From: an uncultured Porphyromonas sp.
Lineage (GTDB): Bacteria > Bacteroidota > Bacteroidia > Bacteroidales > Porphyromonadaceae
Length of the DNA: 6,030 nt
Assembly (NCBI GenBank): GCA_927910985.1
Contig: CAKMOP010000193.1
Coordinates: 1-6,030, forward strand
Direction: 5' to 3'
Below, one piece after another: positions 5,869-6,030 of this stretch. Each line of letters starts with the position of its first letter. Positions within the stretch are counted from its first letter, which is position 1. The position numbers were made by a program, and so were the translations under genes. The notes beneath the pieces were generated by a model that did no database searches, was not told the DNA's origin, and was given only the letters and a program-made list of their open reading frames with translations.

Positions 5869-6030
5869 CGACAGTGAGGGCTACACCTCATCCCAAGATA
5901 ATTCAAAAAGTGATACAAAGATACACCTTTCCCTTGACGCAGATTATATACGGCTTCATGCGTAGCTCCTCAAAGTTGCGTAACAGAAACACGAGTGCCC
6001 CCACAGAGTACTACTGGGTAGGTTCTCGTT
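5829..6030. other. Upstream region of ileS without a confident gene
   Basis: This 202-base stretch is richer in A and T than the genes, with TATATATAAT at 5841-5850 just before ileS. It holds the promoter box at 5916-5923 and a weak 5-bp hairpin, TGAGG at 5875-5879 with CCTCA at 5886-5890. At the right edge several short frames are open: minus 5956-6030 (24 codons, no start inside the window), minus 5903-5959 (MKPYIICVKGKVYLCITF) and plus 5958 to the edge (MRSSSKLRNRNTSAPTEYYW, then continuing). None has a recognisable family, and the first could be the tail of an upstream gene. I see no tRNA, T-box or other known RNA structure. Confidence 0.6.
5916..5923 (-). promoter_or_regulatory. Bacteroidota-type -7 box for ileS
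   Basis: The minus strand reads TATCTTTG here, an exact match to the TAnnTTTG -7 element used by the primary sigma factor of Bacteroidota. It lies 87 bases upstream of the ileS ATG. Transcription would start near 5905-5912, leaving a leader of about 80 bases. No TTTG -33 element is found at the usual distance (about 5943-5947 reads TAATC), so the promoter is supported by the -7 box alone. A one-mismatch copy, TATCTTGG, lies at 5892-5899, and CAACTTTG lies at 5971-5978. Confidence 0.55.

Noticed and set aside
5829..5910. T-box or other riboswitch in the ileS leader
   Set aside because: The leader is only about 80 bases, has just one weak 5-bp hairpin and shows no T-box sequence; T-boxes are also not expected in Bacteroidota.
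5829..5918. Thirty-residue N-terminal extension of IleRS from an ATG at 5918
   Set aside because: The extra residues (MYHFLNYLGMRCSPH and onward) do not look like IleRS, cross the predicted transcription start and promoter box, and other IleRS proteins begin near MSHKFPEYDN.
5958..6030. Divergent plus-strand gene starting at 5958
   Set aside because: The frame is open to the edge, but 24 codons with no recognisable family, no promoter box and overlap with the ileS promoter block are not enough to call a gene.

Overview
The window looks like a chromosomal housekeeping locus of a Bacteroidota bacterium, most likely a Porphyromonas-type member of the Bacteroidales. Three things point there. The gene order is ileS, a short DksA/TraR-like gene, lspA, then a DUF4296 lipoprotein gene. 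The LspA has the long periplasmic insertion seen in that phylum. The one clear promoter box has the form TAnnTTTG, and the gene starts lack Shine-Dalgarno sequences. The species is inferred from protein character only; no search was run.

All convincing genes lie on the minus strand, so transcription runs from high to low coordinates. About 200 bases at the right end (5829-6030) hold no confident gene. They carry a promoter-like TATCTTTG at 5916-5923 and an 80-90 base leader. Next come ileS (2400-5828), a 63-base gap with a perfect 12-bp GC-rich inverted repeat, a 127-residue DksA/TraR-like gene (1953-2336), lspA (1274-1936), a DUF4296 lipoprotein gene (392-1255), a 96-residue protein of unknown function (91-381), and the first 11 codons of a further possible gene leaving the left edge. 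From the DksA-like gene to the 96-residue gene the gaps are only 10-18 bases, so these four probably share one mRNA. The hairpin after ileS may set a different expression level for ileS and the rest.

Functionally, ileS charges tRNA-Ile, the DksA-like protein probably acts on RNA polymerase, and LspA cleaves lipoprotein signal peptides. The gene after lspA encodes a predicted LspA substrate.

Nothing here is a clearly new system. The points most worth a second look are the altered GxHH class I signature of IleRS (known family knowledge links it to mupirocin resistance), a 16-codon upstream ORF with adjacent Ile codons that overlaps the ileS start, the intercistronic hairpin, and a possibly repeated promoter block at the right edge.
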